Shown piece by piece: positions 5,609-6,297 of a stretch of DNA of 6,297 nucleotides. The DNA lies in contig JBEAVK010000304.1 in assembly GCA_041160955.1 (NCBI GenBank), forward strand, positions 1 to 6,297, read 5' to 3'. This stretch comes from M3007 sp041160955. Lineage in GTDB: Bacteria > Bacteroidota > Bacteroidia > Chitinophagales > Saprospiraceae. Below the pieces are notes generated by a model, which was given only the letters and a program-made list of their open reading frames with translations, ran no database searches and was not told where the DNA came from. Numbering within the stretch: position 1 is the stretch's first letter; every line of letters begins with the position of its first letter. Both the position numbers and the translations under genes were made by a program.

Positions 5609-6297
5609 ATGCATCGAATTGTTATTTTACTATTTCTTTTGGCAGTAGCCACCACAGTTTATACCCAACAAGTAGGGTACAATGTTAGCGTCGGGGTTCG
5701 TAAAACAGTCAACTTTACTAAAAAAACGAGCCTCGATATTCGCCAGCAGTTTCAACTTACGCCTGAAATTGAGCGGTACGATAACCAATACGGCGATTTT
5801 TTCAACGAAGAAGGTTTTTGGGCTATTCCAGATCGTTATCGTACAGATGACGACGACAATGACGATGATGACGACGACGATGACGACGACCTACCACCAG
5901 GTGCGGGTAATGGCACTCCTGTTGATGGCAACGAACTCAACGATTTACCTACGGAAATCAATTGGGACTGGAGATCAAATACCTCCCTTCAATTCAATTA
6001 TCGTCCGCGTAAGTGGTTACGTATCAACTCCGGTTATGCGCTTTTTTACAATGGAAAAGAGTTTCGGCATACCGTGCGGGCAGAGTTGGATTACCGTCCA
6101 TTACGACACACAAAATCTAAAAAAAAGGTGGATTTAGCCGCAAGGGTACTCTACCAACAGATAGGACAACCCGACGACGACCAATTTGAATGGAACTCCT
6201 TTTTAATTCCTAGATTTGATACAGAATGGACATTCAAAAAAAATCATATACTCACCATTAGTCCCTCGCTCAACGGTGTCTGGGACGATGGCAAATT
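5609..6297 (+). CDS. Outer-membrane beta-barrel protein with poly-Asp segment, N-terminal part
   Basis: The frame from the ATG at 5609 stays open for 229 codons to the window edge, so the C-terminus is missing. Residues 1-20 (MHRIVILLFLLAVATTVYTQ) are a signal peptide, which fixes this start; a 151-codon frame at 5682-6137 in another register has no such features and is spurious. The mature part alternates hydrophobic and polar residues in strands such as YNVSVGVRKTVNF, TSLDIRQQFQLTPEI, TSLQFNYRPRKWLRINSGYA, VRAELDYRPLR and HILTISPSLNGVW, as in an outer-membrane barrel. It resembles DUF2490-type proteins in its 'YRPRKWLRI..GY' and 'R.ELDYR' phrases, though I cannot confirm the family. Residues 80-94 are 14 Asp and one Asn, placed between the first strands and the rest, probably an acidic loop. 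The 96-bp leader after the right direct repeat has no clear promoter; CAATTTTG at 5532-5539 misses the -7 consensus by one base. Confidence 0.82.
   Translation, partial: MHRIVILLFLLAVATTVYTQQVGYNVSVGVRKTVNFTKKTSLDIRQQFQLTPEIERYDNQYGDFFNEEGFWAIPDRYRTDDDDNDDDDDDDDDDLPPGAGNGTPVDGNELNDLPTEINWDWRSNTSLQFNYRPRKWLRINSGYALFYNGKEFRHTVRAELDYRPLRHTKSKKKVDLAARVLYQQIGQPDDDQFEWNSFLIPRFDTEWTFKKNHILTISPSLNGVWDDGK

Noticed and set aside
5682..6137. Plus-strand 151-codon frame
   Set aside because: Its Met/Thr-rich stretch is the poly-Asp tract read in another register. The frame from 5609 has a signal peptide and barrel strands and is open to the window edge.

Overview
The window looks like a chromosomal segment from a Bacteroidota species, most plausibly a Saprospiria-type bacterium. 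Evidence for this: AT-rich intergenic DNA with no Shine-Dalgarno sequences, several secreted proteins whose signal peptides end in ...Q, SprB-type adhesin repeats, CARDB/FN3-like cell-surface modules, a papain-like peptidase with a DUF4384-like tail, and an outer-membrane beta-barrel protein. The phylum call is firm; the class is inference.

Layout. Positions 1-2063 hold a minus-strand operon. A secreted FN3-like plus CARDB-like protein (2063-1272) is followed by a secreted adhesin (1272-1, running off the window). The two overlap by one base (TAATG). The adhesin has an Ig-like first domain with Asp runs and then four near-identical 77-78-residue SprB-like repeats. Positions 2064-2302 are a divergent intergenic region. 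Positions 2303-5215 are a plus-strand cluster: an ECF-type sigma factor; 4 bp later a single-pass membrane protein with a cytoplasmic tail, one TM helix and three TPR-like repeats outside, read as a zinc-free anti-sigma factor or sensor; and 59 bp later a secreted papain-family cysteine peptidase with intact Gln/Cys/His/Asn residues and a DUF4384-like C-terminal domain.

Directly after the peptidase stop codon lies a non-coding element of about 295 bp (5218-5512). It is built of two arms of about 115 bp in inverted orientation, each arm containing its own GC-rich hairpin. It is flanked by an 8-bp direct repeat, GAATGATT, whose left copy includes the peptidase stop codon. This looks like a MITE inserted at the end of the operon. 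At 5609 a plus-strand outer-membrane barrel gene starts and runs off the right edge. It carries a 15-residue run of 14 Asp and one Asn.

Working model (inference): the sigma factor and its membrane-TPR partner form a cell-surface signalling unit that controls the secreted peptidase and perhaps the divergent adhesin operon. The sequence shows the gene order and the domains; the regulatory links are not shown.
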